64,000 nucleotides of DNA from Paracoccaceae bacterium (GCA_027486345.1 JAIXPH010000023.1:1-64000), one strand, 5' to 3'. Shown: positions 15,792 to 25,509, numbered from the stretch's first letter. Made by a program: numbers and translations. Notes: generated by a model from the letters alone, not told the origin.

Positions 15792-17173
15792 TTGATCTCG
15801 ATCCGCGCCTCGGACCGCAGTTCTTCCATATAGCCTGCCGCGCGCTGTTCCAGCCGCTTGGCGCTGAGCTGGTCCTGCACCGCAGCGCGAACCGGGGCGA
15901 TCAGACCTTCGGGCAGGCCGTCATCCTTGGCCGTTTCCGGTTCGGGATTGGGCGTCGGGGTGGGTTCGGTGCTGGCTGCCGCATTTGCGGCGGGTGCGGC
16001 GGGGTCCGTCTCGGGGGCCGGGGGCGCTTCGGCGAGGGCCTGGCGCTGGCAGAGCATCAGGAACACCGTCCAGTCGCCCCGGCGCAGGGCCGTCGAGGCC
16101 TCATTCACGTCCAGCTTTGCCAGTTCCAGCGCCACATCCTGCGGCAGGGCCGACGCCATCGCCTTGGTCACCGTCAGCCGATCCGCGCCCTGACCACGCG
16201 CCACGATGTTCAGGTCGCCGCAGCGGTCCACCTGCGCGCGCACCGAGGCGGCATCCTGACCGGGGGCAAGCAGGTATTGGGCATATTCCACCTGCACCGC
16301 CGCAGGTGCGGGGACCCGTTCCTCGGCGATGTTGTTCAACTGGAACAGCGCCACGGCATTGGGCAGCACGAAGGGTTCCGACACCTGACCGGGGGCGAGT
16401 TTCAGCAGCTTTTCCGCCACGGGGGCAGGCAGGTTTTCCAGCGCCAGCCAGTCCAGCCGCCCACCGTTCTGCCCGGTGGGGGCCGCCGAATACTGCCGCG
16501 CCGCCGCCCCGAAGGAGCCGCCAGTCTCGATCTCGGCCTTGATGGCGCGGGCATCGGCCAGAATGGCGTCGGGATCGTCGCCGGGTTGCAGCGGCAGGAA
16601 CAGTTCCGACATCAGGATGCGGACGGCGGGCTGGGTGACCGTGCCCGCGATGGCGCGATCCACTTGCGCATCGCTGACCACCTGCGGGCCCGGAAACTTT
16701 GCCCGCACCACGGCGCGCCACAAAAGCCCCGCCGTCACGAAATCGCGGAAGGTTTCGGGTGCCACGCCTTCATCGGCCAGCGCCTTCATAAACTCATCGG
16801 GGCTGAGATTGGCACGGCCCGCGAATTCGGTCATCCCGGCGGCAATCTCATCAGCCTTGACGGTGATGCCCGCAGATTTGGCTGCGGCGGCGCCAAGACG
16901 GTCCTCGATCAGGGCGCGGATCGCCTCGGTTTCGGGGTCGCCGGGCAGGCGGAGGGCGCGCAGGAACAGCGCGCGCTGCTGCACCTCGAAATTGGTGATC
17001 ACGGCACCATCGACGGTCACGCGGGCGGCAAAGGGGTTGTCGTCCTGTGCCATCGCGGGAAGGGCGGTCAACACGGTCACTGGGCCGACACCCACCGCCG
17101 CCAGCACGAGCGCCGACACCACGCTCCGCAGCCAAGCGCCGTTTGCCGGTTTGTCCATCATGCCTGCCTTCAT
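15788..17173 (-). CDS. surA: Periplasmic peptidyl-prolyl isomerase / chaperone SurA-like
   Basis: A 461-residue exported protein with an N-terminal signal (VVSALVLAAVGVGPVTVLTA then ALPAMAQDD as the likely cleavage site). An N-terminal SurA-type chaperone region follows (VDGAVITNFEVQQRALFLRA), then one parvulin domain with FGAAARQYSAAPTGQNGGRL. SurA escorts unfolded outer-membrane proteins, LptD among them. The C-terminus is low-complexity P/T/E rich before a final helix. The start could be 17173, 17161 or 17158. It lies between lptD and pdxA as in E. coli, which supports the name even though similarity to E. coli SurA looks modest. Confidence 0.88.
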   Translation of the reverse strand: MKAGMMDKPANGAWLRSVVSALVLAAVGVGPVTVLTALPAMAQDDNPFAARVTVDGAVITNFEVQQRALFLRALRLPGDPETEAIRALIEDRLGAAAAKSAGITVKADEIAAGMTEFAGRANLSPDEFMKALADEGVAPETFRDFVTAGLLWRAVVRAKFPGPQVVSDAQVDRAIAGTVTQPAVRILMSELFLPLQPGDDPDAILADARAIKAEIETGGSFGAAARQYSAAPTGQNGGRLDWLALENLPAPVAEKLLKLAPGQVSEPFVLPNAVALFQLNNIAEERVPAPAAVQVEYAQYLLAPGQDAASVRAQVDRCGDLNIVARGQGADRLTVTKAMASALPQDVALELAKLDVNEASTALRRGDWTVFLMLCQRQALAEAPPAPETDPAAPAANAAASTEPTPTPNPEPETAKDDGLPEGLIAPVRAAVQDQLSAKRLEQRAAGYMEELRSEARIEIK

Positions 17174-17244
17174 CGTCCTGCCCGTCCGTTGCTCAACACT
17201 GGCCGCCGTTGCGGCCCCGTCAAAACGTTCTGTGTCACCACATC

Positions 17245-19464
17245 TTACCGTCTGCACACCCGTGCCGGACCCGCCTCACGCGCGCCGCCGAACCCGAGGA
17301 AGTCCAGTTGCAGGTCCACCGTGGTGACATCGGCCACAGTAGTCGATGCGCTGGACCGACGCGAGAGAGAAACATCGAACAGCAGGCACTCGTTGCGGAA
17401 GGTGAGGCCCAGATCGGTGCTAACCTCACGCTCGCCTTCCAGATCATAGCGGGTGGTCGCACTCGCCCGCCATTGGGGGGTCATGTAATAGCCCGCGGAC
17501 AGCAGCAGTTCCGAGGTCTGCACCAGCCGCCCATCCGCCGCATCGGGCTGCGCCCAGAGATAGGTCGAGGACAGGTCATAACGCGGGCGCGTCACGCCAA
17601 GGATCATCTCGCCCCGCGTCATGCGCAGATCATCGGCGATCAGGCTGCGCGCGGTGGCGGCAAGGCCATAGGGCAGCGTCACGCGCAAGGCCGCGAGCCA
17701 ATCGGATTCGGCATCGGCCAAGCCTGACCCGGTGTTGAACCCGCCGGGCGTGCTTTCGCGCCAGATGCGGCCAAGCGCTGTGCCAAGGACCCAGCCGGTG
17801 CCCGCTTCGCGCGTCCAGCGCAGGCCCATGTTGACGCGGGGGCCCGCCTCCAGCCGGTCCACGCCGGGGAAATGGCTGAACGAGAACAGGTTGCCTTCGT
17901 CGAAATCGGTGACGGGGCTGTCCTCATTGGGCACCGTTGCGGGCGTGGTGGGGGAGACCATCACCTGCACCACCGGCTCCAGCACTTGGCGCGCGCCGGT
18001 CGCGGCCTCACGTTTCACCAGCGGATAGCGCAGTTCCACCCCACCCGAGCCGTGGCCGCGCAGGATGCGCCCGTCAAAGGTGGAATCGTCCTGCACGCCG
18101 TAGACATCGCCGCGGATATCCGCCAGCGCGGCCACGATCACGCCCGAGGGCAGCACCCAATCGCGCCGCCAGTCGAATTGCGCCGACAGGCGCGACATGT
18201 CCCGCCCATCCGGAAAGCCGTCGGCATCGGTATCGGTGGCGACGGTCGAGGACCGGCCAAAGGCAAAACCCTGCACCTGCAGCCCCGACATGCCGCCCAG
18301 AACCGGCAGTTCAAAGCGCCGCTCAAAGGTGACATCGGCCAGAACCGAAGGCTGGGTCAGGTTGGTCTCATCGGCGCGCAGGGTTTGGTAGGTGGTCACG
18401 CGGCCGGTAAAGGATTCATCGGCCCGCGTCCGCCCCACCGCCACGTTCCAGCGCAGGCGGTCCTGATCGGGCAGGTCGTAATCTGTGAAATAGGTGGTGT
18501 CCGACACCGCCAACCCGGTGAAGGTCAGGTAAAACCCCTGCGGTAGGCTGAAGGCGCCATCGGCCTTGAAATAGCCGCGCCCCGCTCCGGGCAGGGCATC
18601 GTCGCGCGCCATGGCCCCTTGCAAGAGGATGGTGCCGGTGCTGAAGGCTTGACGATAGCGGGCCTCAAGCGCGCGCGCGCCGCCATCGGTGACAAGCGGT
18701 GTCAGCGTCAGATCGCGCGAGGGGCCAAGGGTGATGAAATAGGGCTGGCGGATGCCAAAGCCCAAAGCCGTGCTGGTGACGATGCGCGGTGTCAGGAACC
18801 CCGTGGCGCGTTCCAGCGTCGGGTCGGGCAGGCGCAGGCGCGGGGCATAGGCCAAGGGCACGCCCGCGATGCGCAGTTGCGCGCCCTCGAAATACAATTG
18901 CTGCGCCTCTTGGTCGTGGATCACGCGGCGGGCGCGCAGCTCCCACAATGGCGGGCCATTGCCGCAGATCGAACAGCTTGAGGCGATGGCGGTCGCCATT
19001 TCCGTATACCGCCCCTGACCGCGCCGCACCTCTGTCGCCGCGATCTGCAACTGGCGGTTCAGGATCAGCCGCGCGCTGGTCAAGATGCCTTCGGTCATGT
19101 CGGCGGCCAGATCGGCCTGACTGCCCAAGAGCACGGTGCCCGTCTCCTCATCCGTCAGGCGCAGGGGGCCTTCGATCAACAGACGGTCGGTGGCGGGGGC
19201 ATAGACCACCTTGCTGGCCTGCAAGGTGCGGCCCTGAAAGAAGATCTCGACATGGCCCGCCGCCGTCAGAACGCTGTCCGCCGTCAGACCGATGCTGTCG
19301 GCGACCAGCGTGGCCGGGTCGGTGCCGGTTTGCGTTGCGGTGCTCTGCGCGCCCGATGGTCCGGCGGTCGGCATGCCGAAGGCCATCGCCAGCAGCAGGG
19401 CCGCCGCCAGCCGCGTCATGCCCGGCTGCCGCTTGCCCACCCGCTTCCTGCCCGCCCGCGGCAT
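17245..19464 (-). CDS. lptD: LPS-assembly protein LptD
   Basis: A 739-residue outer-membrane beta-barrel with an N-terminal OstA/LptA-like jellyroll; it inserts lipopolysaccharide in the outer leaflet together with LptE. A signal peptide is seen (MTRLAAALLLAMAFGMPTAG then ASGAQS-like cleavage). The jellyroll includes LTAAGHVEIFFQGRTLQASK. Cysteines relevant to LptD disulfides occur in ASSCSICGNG and NECLLFDVSL near the C-terminus. The ATG at 19464 overlaps the lptG stop by one base; an alternative start at 19419 would leave a tighter signal peptide. Length is typical of alphaproteobacterial LptD. Confidence 0.93.
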   Translation of the reverse strand: MPRAGRKRVGKRQPGMTRLAAALLLAMAFGMPTAGPSGAQSTATQTGTDPATLVADSIGLTADSVLTAAGHVEIFFQGRTLQASKVVYAPATDRLLIEGPLRLTDEETGTVLLGSQADLAADMTEGILTSARLILNRQLQIAATEVRRGQGRYTEMATAIASSCSICGNGPPLWELRARRVIHDQEAQQLYFEGAQLRIAGVPLAYAPRLRLPDPTLERATGFLTPRIVTSTALGFGIRQPYFITLGPSRDLTLTPLVTDGGARALEARYRQAFSTGTILLQGAMARDDALPGAGRGYFKADGAFSLPQGFYLTFTGLAVSDTTYFTDYDLPDQDRLRWNVAVGRTRADESFTGRVTTYQTLRADETNLTQPSVLADVTFERRFELPVLGGMSGLQVQGFAFGRSSTVATDTDADGFPDGRDMSRLSAQFDWRRDWVLPSGVIVAALADIRGDVYGVQDDSTFDGRILRGHGSGGVELRYPLVKREAATGARQVLEPVVQVMVSPTTPATVPNEDSPVTDFDEGNLFSFSHFPGVDRLEAGPRVNMGLRWTREAGTGWVLGTALGRIWRESTPGGFNTGSGLADAESDWLAALRVTLPYGLAATARSLIADDLRMTRGEMILGVTRPRYDLSSTYLWAQPDAADGRLVQTSELLLSAGYYMTPQWRASATTRYDLEGEREVSTDLGLTFRNECLLFDVSLSRRSSASTTVADVTTVDLQLDFLGFGGAREAGPARVCRR

Positions 19465-20564
19465 CAGCCATCCTCCAGATGCAAAAGCAATCCCAGCGCC
19501 AGCAACATGGCGATCACCGGCGGGGCCCAAGCGGCAAGATAAACCGGAATTTGCCCGCTTTCACCCAGCACCTGCGAGAAATTCCTGAGGAAGAACACCA
19601 CAAACCCACACATCACCCCGGCGAGCACGAAACGCTCGGTCTTGCCTGACCGTGTATGGCGCATGGTGAAGCCCGCCGCCAGAAGAACCATCGCCGACCA
19701 CATCAGGGGTTGCGCCAGTTCCATCTGGAACCACACCCGGTGCCTGCGCGCCGAGAACCCGGCCTCATCCAGCCCCCGGATATAAGTGGGCAGCCCCCAG
19801 ATCGGAATCGCGGCCGGTGAGCCGAAACTGTCCCGGATCGCATCCGGCGTCAGGTCCGAGGCGATGGTCAGCCCGGTTGCTTGCTGCCGGGCGGTCAGTT
19901 CGGGGTTGGGGTCGGTCAGGGTCCAATCCTTGGCCCCGGTCAGATGCCAGCCACCGAGGTCCAGCCGCGCGCTGGCGGCATCGACGCGGCGCACCGGCAT
20001 CCCGTCGGGGTCATAGATCAGGAAGGTCGCGTCAAAAAGCTCTGTCGCGTCCTGATTGGTGCGCGTGGCGCGGATCACCGCCTGCCCATCTTCGGACCCT
20101 TGCCGCAGCCAGAACCCGTCGCGCCCGACCGACAAGACCGACCGGTCGCCAGAGGCGCCGATCTTGGCCGTCAGCGCGTCATATTGCTTGCTGGTGGCGG
20201 CGACCAAGGGGTTGAACACCGCCACCGTCACCGCGCCTGCCACAAAGGCCGCCACGACAGGGGCCAGCAGGAAGCGCAGCCCCGACCGGCCCGAAGCGCG
20301 GACGATCACCAACTCGCTGGACCGCGCAAGGCCGAAGAACAGCGTGATGGAGGCCAGGATCAGCACCAGCGGCAGAATGTTGTAAACCGCCTCGGGCGTG
20401 GAGAGCGCGGCCAGATGCAGCGCGGTGGTGGCGCTGATGCCCGCATCGCCAAAGCTGCGGATGTTCTCCACCGCGTCGATCAGCATCATCATGCCAAAAA
20501 ACAGCGCCGTGACGCGCAAGAGCATCCACAGGAAGCGACGCGCGATGTAGCGGCCCAGCGTCAT
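19464..20564 (-). CDS. lptG: LPS export ABC transporter permease LptG
   Basis: A 366-residue LptF/LptG permease, one of the two membrane subunits that with LptB2 pull lipopolysaccharide out of the inner membrane. Six hydrophobic segments flank a large periplasmic beta-jellyroll (roughly residues 120-270). MTLGRYIARRFLWMLLRVT is the usual N-terminus. It overlaps lptF by 4 bp (ATGA) and lptD by 1 bp, so the three are coupled. Confidence 0.93.
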   Translation of the reverse strand: MTLGRYIARRFLWMLLRVTALFFGMMMLIDAVENIRSFGDAGISATTALHLAALSTPEAVYNILPLVLILASITLFFGLARSSELVIVRASGRSGLRFLLAPVVAAFVAGAVTVAVFNPLVAATSKQYDALTAKIGASGDRSVLSVGRDGFWLRQGSEDGQAVIRATRTNQDATELFDATFLIYDPDGMPVRRVDAASARLDLGGWHLTGAKDWTLTDPNPELTARQQATGLTIASDLTPDAIRDSFGSPAAIPIWGLPTYIRGLDEAGFSARRHRVWFQMELAQPLMWSAMVLLAAGFTMRHTRSGKTERFVLAGVMCGFVVFFLRNFSQVLGESGQIPVYLAAWAPPVIAMLLALGLLLHLEDG

Positions 20565-21685
20565 ACCGCCACCCCACGGTCCTTGCCCAGACGGCGGTCC
20601 CGCCCGGCCCACCACAAAAGCCCCAGCGGCAGCAGGATGCCCACCACCGGCCCGATGTACAGGATCGGCCACAGGCCGTTGTCACGCGACACCGCCGCCA
20701 GAGACTGGGTCGAGATCAGGTGCACCGAAACCATCAGCAGGATCGCGACCAGAATTTGCTTCCACAGGCCAAAGCGGCTGTAGGCCCCCAACAGCAGCGT
20801 CGCAAAGCCGATCAGCGCCGCCCCGATGCCGAACAGCGGTTGCGACAGGCGCATGTGCAATTCGCGCGCGACAACCCCGGCGCTGCGCTGGTCGGGCGTG
20901 CCGATGAGCGCGCGGCCCAGCTTGAACAGTTGCACGCTGTCCATCGTCGCGATGGCCCGGCGCACGCTGCGGTTGGTCGTGTCAGACAACACCACATCAT
21001 AGGACAGGTCGTCAAAACGCGTGACCGACAACCGCCCCCCGGCGCTGACCCGCTGGAGCGAGCCTTCGAACATCAGCAGTTTCGGATTGGTCTCTGTCCG
21101 CACGAGGATGGCGGATTTGGCGATGTAGGTGAGGCGCTCTTCGGGGTTGCGCTCATCCATGATGAACAGGCCCAGAAGCTGCGATTGCGGCGTGATCTCG
21201 CGGATGAACAGCGTCACCCCGTCGGACGGGTGCAGGAACCGCCCCTCATGCAGGAAACGCGCGGCGACGTTCTGGCTCAGCGCGGCCTCCTCCTCGTTCA
21301 GGATGCCCCGGCTGGCGGGAACGAGGAAGTTGAACAGGATCGCCATCGGCAACGTGACCAGAAGGCCGAAGATCACCACCGGACGGGCCAGACGAAAGGG
21401 CGAAAACCCCGTGGCCTGCATGACCACCAGCTCGCTTTCCTGCGTCAGCCGGTTGACGACAAAGACCGTCCCGGCAAAGGCCGACAGGGGCAGCACGATG
21501 GCAATGACACCGGGCAGGGACAGGGCGGAAATCTCAAGGAAGACCCACAGCGAATGGCCTTCGCCGATCAACTGGTCAAACAGCAGCACGGCGCGGTTGA
21601 TCCAATAGACCGCCACCAGCACCAGCGAGAAAAAGCCGAACAGCGCAAGCAGTTGCGACAGCAGGTATCTGTCGAATCTCGACAA
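20561..21685 (-). CDS. lptF: LPS export ABC transporter permease LptF
   Basis: A 374-residue partner of LptG with the same architecture: three helices, a periplasmic jellyroll and three helices. The N-terminus SRFDRYLLSQLLALFGFF is typical. The start codon is TTG (21683-21685), with GGAAAG about 11 bp upstream; no ATG or GTG is closer to the domain start. It is the first gene of the minus-strand operon and is divergent from pepA over 172 bp, which should contain both promoters. Confidence 0.93.
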   Translation of the reverse strand: MSRFDRYLLSQLLALFGFFSLVLVAVYWINRAVLLFDQLIGEGHSLWVFLEISALSLPGVIAIVLPLSAFAGTVFVVNRLTQESELVVMQATGFSPFRLARPVVIFGLLVTLPMAILFNFLVPASRGILNEEEAALSQNVAARFLHEGRFLHPSDGVTLFIREITPQSQLLGLFIMDERNPEERLTYIAKSAILVRTETNPKLLMFEGSLQRVSAGGRLSVTRFDDLSYDVVLSDTTNRSVRRAIATMDSVQLFKLGRALIGTPDQRSAGVVARELHMRLSQPLFGIGAALIGFATLLLGAYSRFGLWKQILVAILLMVSVHLISTQSLAAVSRDNGLWPILYIGPVVGILLPLGLLWWAGRDRRLGKDRGVAV

Positions 21686-21857
21686 GGCGCACGACTTTCC
21701 AAACAGGGCGACACGGTGACGCTAACGGAATTTCGGACCGGGGAAAACCGGTATCTGGTCAAGCCGCGTGGGCCGGGATAGCGTCCCGGCAAAGGCCCGC
21801 CGCTGCCCCCCACCGCCGCCCATGACCCGCGTGCCGCGCCGACAGGAGAATGCCCCG

Positions 21858-23327
21858 ATGTCCCACCCGATCCGCATCGATTTCGCCGCCACCGACCTTG
21901 AGGCGCTGGCCGCTCGTCCCGGCCGCCTTGCCGTGCTGGCCGATCCCGGCCAGCCGCTCTCCCCCGCCGCGCGGCGGCTGGACCGCCTGACCCGGGGCGC
22001 GGTGGCGCGGGCGGTGGCATCAGAGTCCTTCTCCCGGCTGAAGGCGGGAGAGGGGCTGGAGTTGACCTATCCCGGCGGTCTTGCCGCCGATGTCGTGCAG
22101 GTGATCCGCCTGCCGAAGAAGACTGATGTCGCCACCGCGCGCAAGGCCGGGTCCACCGCAGCGCGCGGGCTGGGTCCGCAGGGCCTGACCCTTCTGGCCG
22201 AAGGGCATGCGCTGGCCGCCGAGATCGCCTTTGGCCTTGCCCTGCGCGCCTATGACTTCACCGCCCACAAGACCGCCGAGCGCAAACCGGCGGGCACCGT
22301 CACCCTGATGGTCACCCACCCCGAGGTCGTGGCCGCCGCCGCCGCCCCCGGTGCCGCCGTGGCCGAGGGCGTGGTCTTTGCCCGCGATCTGGTCAACGAA
22401 CCGGCAAACATCCTGACCACGCATGATTTCGCCGCCCGTCTGGCCGCGATGCAGGAACTGGGCCTTGAGGTGGAGATCCTCGAGGAGGAGGAACTGTTCC
22501 GCATCGGCATGGGCGCGCTTCTGGGGGTGGGTCAGGGGTCCGAAAGCCCGTCCAAGGTGGTGATCCTGCATTGGCGCGGCGGTGCCGAGGGGGAGGCCCC
22601 GCTTGCGCTGGTCGGAAAGGGCGTCGTGTTCGACACCGGCGGCATCTCGATCAAGCCCGCGGGCGGGATGGAAGAGATGACCATGGACATGGGCGGTGCC
22701 GCCACCGTGGCGGGCGTCATGCGCACGCTGGCGCTGCGCAAGGCCAAGGCCAATGTGGTGGGCCTTGTGGGGCTGGTGGAAAACATGCCCGATGGCCGCG
22801 CCCAACGCCCCGGCGACGTGGTGCGCACCCTCAAGGGCGACACGGTGGAAGTCATCAACACCGATGCCGAAGGCCGTCTCGTGCTGGCCGATGTGCTGTG
22901 GTATGCCCAAGACCGCTTCAAGCCAAAGGGGATCATCAACCTTGCCACGCTGACGGGGGCGATCATCGTGGCGCTGGGGCATGATTTCGCGGGGGCCTTC
23001 TCGAATGATGACGCCTTTTGCGACGCCTTCCTCGCCGCCGCCCGGGCCGAAGGCGAGGGCGCATGGCGGATGCCGATGGGCGACAGCTATGACGCCCGTC
23101 TGAAATCCCGCATCGCCGACATGATGAACGTCGGCGGGCGCGATGGCGGGGCCATCGTCGCGGCCTGTTTCCTGCAACGCTTCATCCGTCCGGGGATGCC
23201 GTGGATTCATCTGGACATCGCTGGCACCGCCTTGTCGAAGAAAGACCTGACCCTGTCGCCCAAGGGGGCCACGGGCTGGGGCGTGATGGCGCTGAACCGC
23301 CTGATCCGTGACGGGTATGAGGGCTGA
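21858..23327 (+). CDS. pepA: Leucyl aminopeptidase (M17)
   Basis: A 489-residue M17 aminopeptidase that removes N-terminal residues from peptides using two metal ions. The active block LVGKGVVFDTGGISIKPAGG (near residue 250) and the signature NTDAEGRLVLADVLWY (near 335) are both intact. The start at 21858 gives MSHPIRIDFAATDLE with GGAGAA upstream. It is followed after 5 bp by holC, as in many Proteobacteria. Confidence 0.96.
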   Translation: MSHPIRIDFAATDLEALAARPGRLAVLADPGQPLSPAARRLDRLTRGAVARAVASESFSRLKAGEGLELTYPGGLAADVVQVIRLPKKTDVATARKAGSTAARGLGPQGLTLLAEGHALAAEIAFGLALRAYDFTAHKTAERKPAGTVTLMVTHPEVVAAAAAPGAAVAEGVVFARDLVNEPANILTTHDFAARLAAMQELGLEVEILEEEELFRIGMGALLGVGQGSESPSKVVILHWRGGAEGEAPLALVGKGVVFDTGGISIKPAGGMEEMTMDMGGAATVAGVMRTLALRKAKANVVGLVGLVENMPDGRAQRPGDVVRTLKGDTVEVINTDAEGRLVLADVLWYAQDRFKPKGIINLATLTGAIIVALGHDFAGAFSNDDAFCDAFLAAARAEGEGAWRMPMGDSYDARLKSRIADMMNVGGRDGGAIVAACFLQRFIRPGMPWIHLDIAGTALSKKDLTLSPKGATGWGVMALNRLIRDGYEG

Positions 23328-23332
23328 CGCGC

Positions 23333-23794
23333 ATGGGCGTCGCAATGTTCTACCACCTGACGCGCTCCTCGCCCGAGGAAACTCTGCTGGCGCTCTTGCC
23401 GCGCGCCTTGGGGCAGGGCTGGCGGGTGATGATCCGGGGGCGGGACATGGGCCGCTTGCAGCGGCTGGACACCGCGCTCTGGACCGACCCGCCGGACAGT
23501 TTCCTCCCGCACGGGATGGAGGGCGGGCCGCAGGACGCGGCGCAACCGGTGCTCTTGGGGCAGGGCCCGGCGGTCAATGGCGCGGCGGGGTTGTTCCTCT
23601 TGGACGGGGCAGAGGTCACGGCTGAGGAGGCCCGCCCGATGCAACGGGTCTGGCTGATCTTTGACGGCGGCGACGGGGCGGCGGTGCAGGCCGCGCGGGG
23701 AAAGTGGAAGGCGCTGACGGCGGCCGGCATCCCCGCACAATACTGGTCCGAAGAGTCGGGACGGTGGGAGAAAAAGGCCGAAAGCGCGGGGTAA
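23333..23794 (+). CDS. holC: DNA polymerase III chi subunit
   Basis: A 153-residue HolC, the clamp-loader accessory protein that links the replicase to single-strand binding protein. The N-terminus FYHLTRSSPEETLLALLPRA and central LGQGPAVNGAAGLFLLDGAE match the family. The start is ATG 23333, or 23345 for the shorter MFYHLT form seen in homologues. It is almost certainly cotranscribed with pepA. Confidence 0.94.
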   Translation: MGVAMFYHLTRSSPEETLLALLPRALGQGWRVMIRGRDMGRLQRLDTALWTDPPDSFLPHGMEGGPQDAAQPVLLGQGPAVNGAAGLFLLDGAEVTAEEARPMQRVWLIFDGGDGAAVQAARGKWKALTAAGIPAQYWSEESGRWEKKAESAG

Positions 23795-23842
23795 ATCGGG
23801 GCTACGCTGTAGTATTGGCTGCCCCGCGCTGCCTTTGGCAGG

Positions 23843-24418
23843 CTAGCGCCGCAGGATCATCCGATCCCCGTCAATCTCCACCCGGTAAAGCCGCAGGTAA
23901 TCCATACCCAGCAAGGACCCGAACATCTCGGCGTCATTCACCCAGGCGGGGAAATCCTCATCCCGGTAGGTGCCAAGCTGCACCAGCGGCAATTCCACCC
24001 GCGCGGTCCTGACCGTGCCATTTGCCGTGCGCGCCTCGCCCAGATAGACCAGCCCGTCGGGATCGATCCCCAGCCGCGCCGCATCCGCGCGCGTCAGCAC
24101 CATGTTCGTGGCCCCCGTATCGGCGACAAAGCGGACGGGCGTGCCGTTGATCTCCAGCGTCAGATGGAAATGCCCGTCCGGCCCGCGCGGGATTTCGATG
24201 GCCCCGCCCTCCACCACCGCCTGCCGGGGCATCAGGTCCGGGCTGACATCGTTCCACAGGCCATAGCCCGCGATCACGCCCAGAAAGATCAACCCCCAGG
24301 CCGCCGCAAGCCGCAGGCTCTGACCAAGGCGCTGGCGGAATTCCACGAATACCCATCCGCCCACCGCCAGCAAGAGCAGCGACAGATACAACAGCCGCAT
24401 CCACAGGTCCTCGTCCAT
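23843..24418 (-). CDS. Retropepsin-like aspartic protease, membrane-anchored
   Basis: A 191-residue protein with two N-terminal hydrophobic helices (about residues 8-25 and 35-55) and a single retropepsin-like domain. The active site is FVADTGATNMVLTR (DTGA in place of DTGS), and GSLLGMDYLRLYRVEIDGDR is the C-terminal flap-side block. Such TIGR02281-type proteins are probably homodimers working in the periplasm. GGAGG is about 6 bp before the ATG at 24418. It ends close to holC in a convergent arrangement; marC lies upstream on the same strand. Confidence 0.88.
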   Translation of the reverse strand: MDEDLWMRLLYLSLLLLAVGGWVFVEFRQRLGQSLRLAAAWGLIFLGVIAGYGLWNDVSPDLMPRQAVVEGGAIEIPRGPDGHFHLTLEINGTPVRFVADTGATNMVLTRADAARLGIDPDGLVYLGEARTANGTVRTARVELPLVQLGTYRDEDFPAWVNDAEMFGSLLGMDYLRLYRVEIDGDRMILRR

Positions 24419-24468
24419 CGTCACCTCCGTCTGCGCCAATATGGGAAGGCCAAGCCCCCGGTGAAAGG

Positions 24469-25089
24469 TCAGCCGATCAATCCGGTGCCCCGCACCCCGT
24501 CGATGACGAATTGCACCGACAGCGCCGCCAGCAGCATCCCCAACAACCGCGTGATCACCACCGTGCCGGTACGCCCCAGCAGCCGCTCCAGCGGTGGCGA
24601 GGCCAGAAGGAACAGGAACGTCACCACCAGCATCAGCGCCACCAGCGCCAGCACCGCCACCATGCCGCCCCAACCGCTCCCCGACTGCCCCACCAAGAGG
24701 ATGACCGAGGCAATGGCCCCCGGCCCGGCGATCAAGGGCGTAGCCAGCGGAAAGACCGACGGGTCATGGTCATGCTCGGCCTTCTGCCCCTCACGCCGCT
24801 GGGTGCGGCGTTCGAACAGCATGTCAAGCGCGGTCAGGAACAACAGGATGCCCCCCGCGATGCGGAAGGCAGGCATCGAGATGCCGACAAAGCCAAGGAT
24901 CGTGTCGCCCGCGATGCCAAAGACCAAGAGAATGCCAAAGGCGATGACACAGGCCCGCAAGGCCAGACGCCGCCGATGCGCCGGGTCCATCCCTTGCGTC
25001 AGCGCGATGAACAGGGGCACCAGGCCCGGCGGGTCGATCACGACGAAGAGCGTGGCGAAGGTGGTGATCAGGAAGGCGGTTTCTGGCAT
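24469..25089 (-). CDS. MarC/YhgN family (UPF0056) membrane protein
   Basis: A 206-residue inner-membrane protein with six hydrophobic segments. FVVIDPPGLVPLFIALTQG near residue 18 and PLATPLIAGPGAIASVILL near 112 are the two MarC signatures. An acidic/histidine linker (QKAEHDHDPSVF) separates the halves. Function is unknown despite the old antibiotic-resistance link. The start at 25089 puts the first signature at the correct distance; GGAGGA follows on the complementary strand as a ribosome site. Confidence 0.93.
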   Translation of the reverse strand: MPETAFLITTFATLFVVIDPPGLVPLFIALTQGMDPAHRRRLALRACVIAFGILLVFGIAGDTILGFVGISMPAFRIAGGILLFLTALDMLFERRTQRREGQKAEHDHDPSVFPLATPLIAGPGAIASVILLVGQSGSGWGGMVAVLALVALMLVVTFLFLLASPPLERLLGRTGTVVITRLLGMLLAALSVQFVIDGVRGTGLIG

Positions 25090-25155
25090 GGTTCCTCCGG
25101 CGCTGGTCTTTCCTAGCCCGCCGTTCAGTGCCTGGCCAGCCTGACGGTCAAAAGA

Positions 25156-25226
25156 CAGGGGGCGCACGCGCCCCCTCTGGGCCACCGGCCCATTCACCCC
25201 CTGTGGATATTTGAGCAACGGGGAAG
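25156..25226. repeat. Intergenic CAAATATCC-type element, copy 2 (inverted)
   Basis: A G/C hairpin (GGGGGCGC/GCGCCCCC, 25158-25175) followed by the core CCCCCTGTGGATATTTGAGC and AACGGGG. Reverse orientation relative to copy 1. Confidence 0.8.
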
Positions 25227-25354
25227 CCTGTAAGGAAGGTCTTAATCTTTTGCCGCCAGACTCAGGCCTGCGGTACAGGCGGGGACGCCGATGACCGCCA
25301 ACGGGGAAGGCCCCTGTCGTGCCGCGCGGCGGGGGCCCGACCTACCCTTGCCGC

Positions 25355-25424
25355 TTCCCCGTTGTGCAAATATCCTCGGGGGGAGGCGCGGCCTCGGCCG
25401 CGACGGGGGGCAGACAGCCCCCCG
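25355..25424. repeat. Intergenic CAAATATCC-type element, copy 3
   Basis: Core CCCCGTTGTGCAAATATCCT then CGGGGGG, a G/C spacer, and a hairpin GGGGGG/CCCCCC with loop CAGACAG at 25405-25423. Opposed to copy 2. Confidence 0.85.
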
Positions 25425-25509
25425 CGCGCCCTTGATCGCGCCCTGGCGCGGGCAAGGGCTTATGCCGTGCGGGCCTCTGGCCCGCGCCTTCGGATCACCC
25501 TTGGTCGCA

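Larger units (their letters stand above)
25090..25509. other. 420-bp gene-free stretch with two opposed intergenic elements
   Basis: Between the ABC-F gene stop and the marC start (both minus strand). It holds two copies of the CAAATATCC element in opposite orientation (25156-25226 and 25355-25424), about 130 bp apart, and an A/T-richer patch near 25235-25250 that could be a marC promoter on the minus strand. No open frame there looks coding. Confidence 0.7.

Noticed and set aside
15605-17449. A 614-codon plus-strand frame opposite pdxA/surA/lptD
   Set aside because: Crosses three real genes on the other strand and reads as G/R/H/A low complexity.
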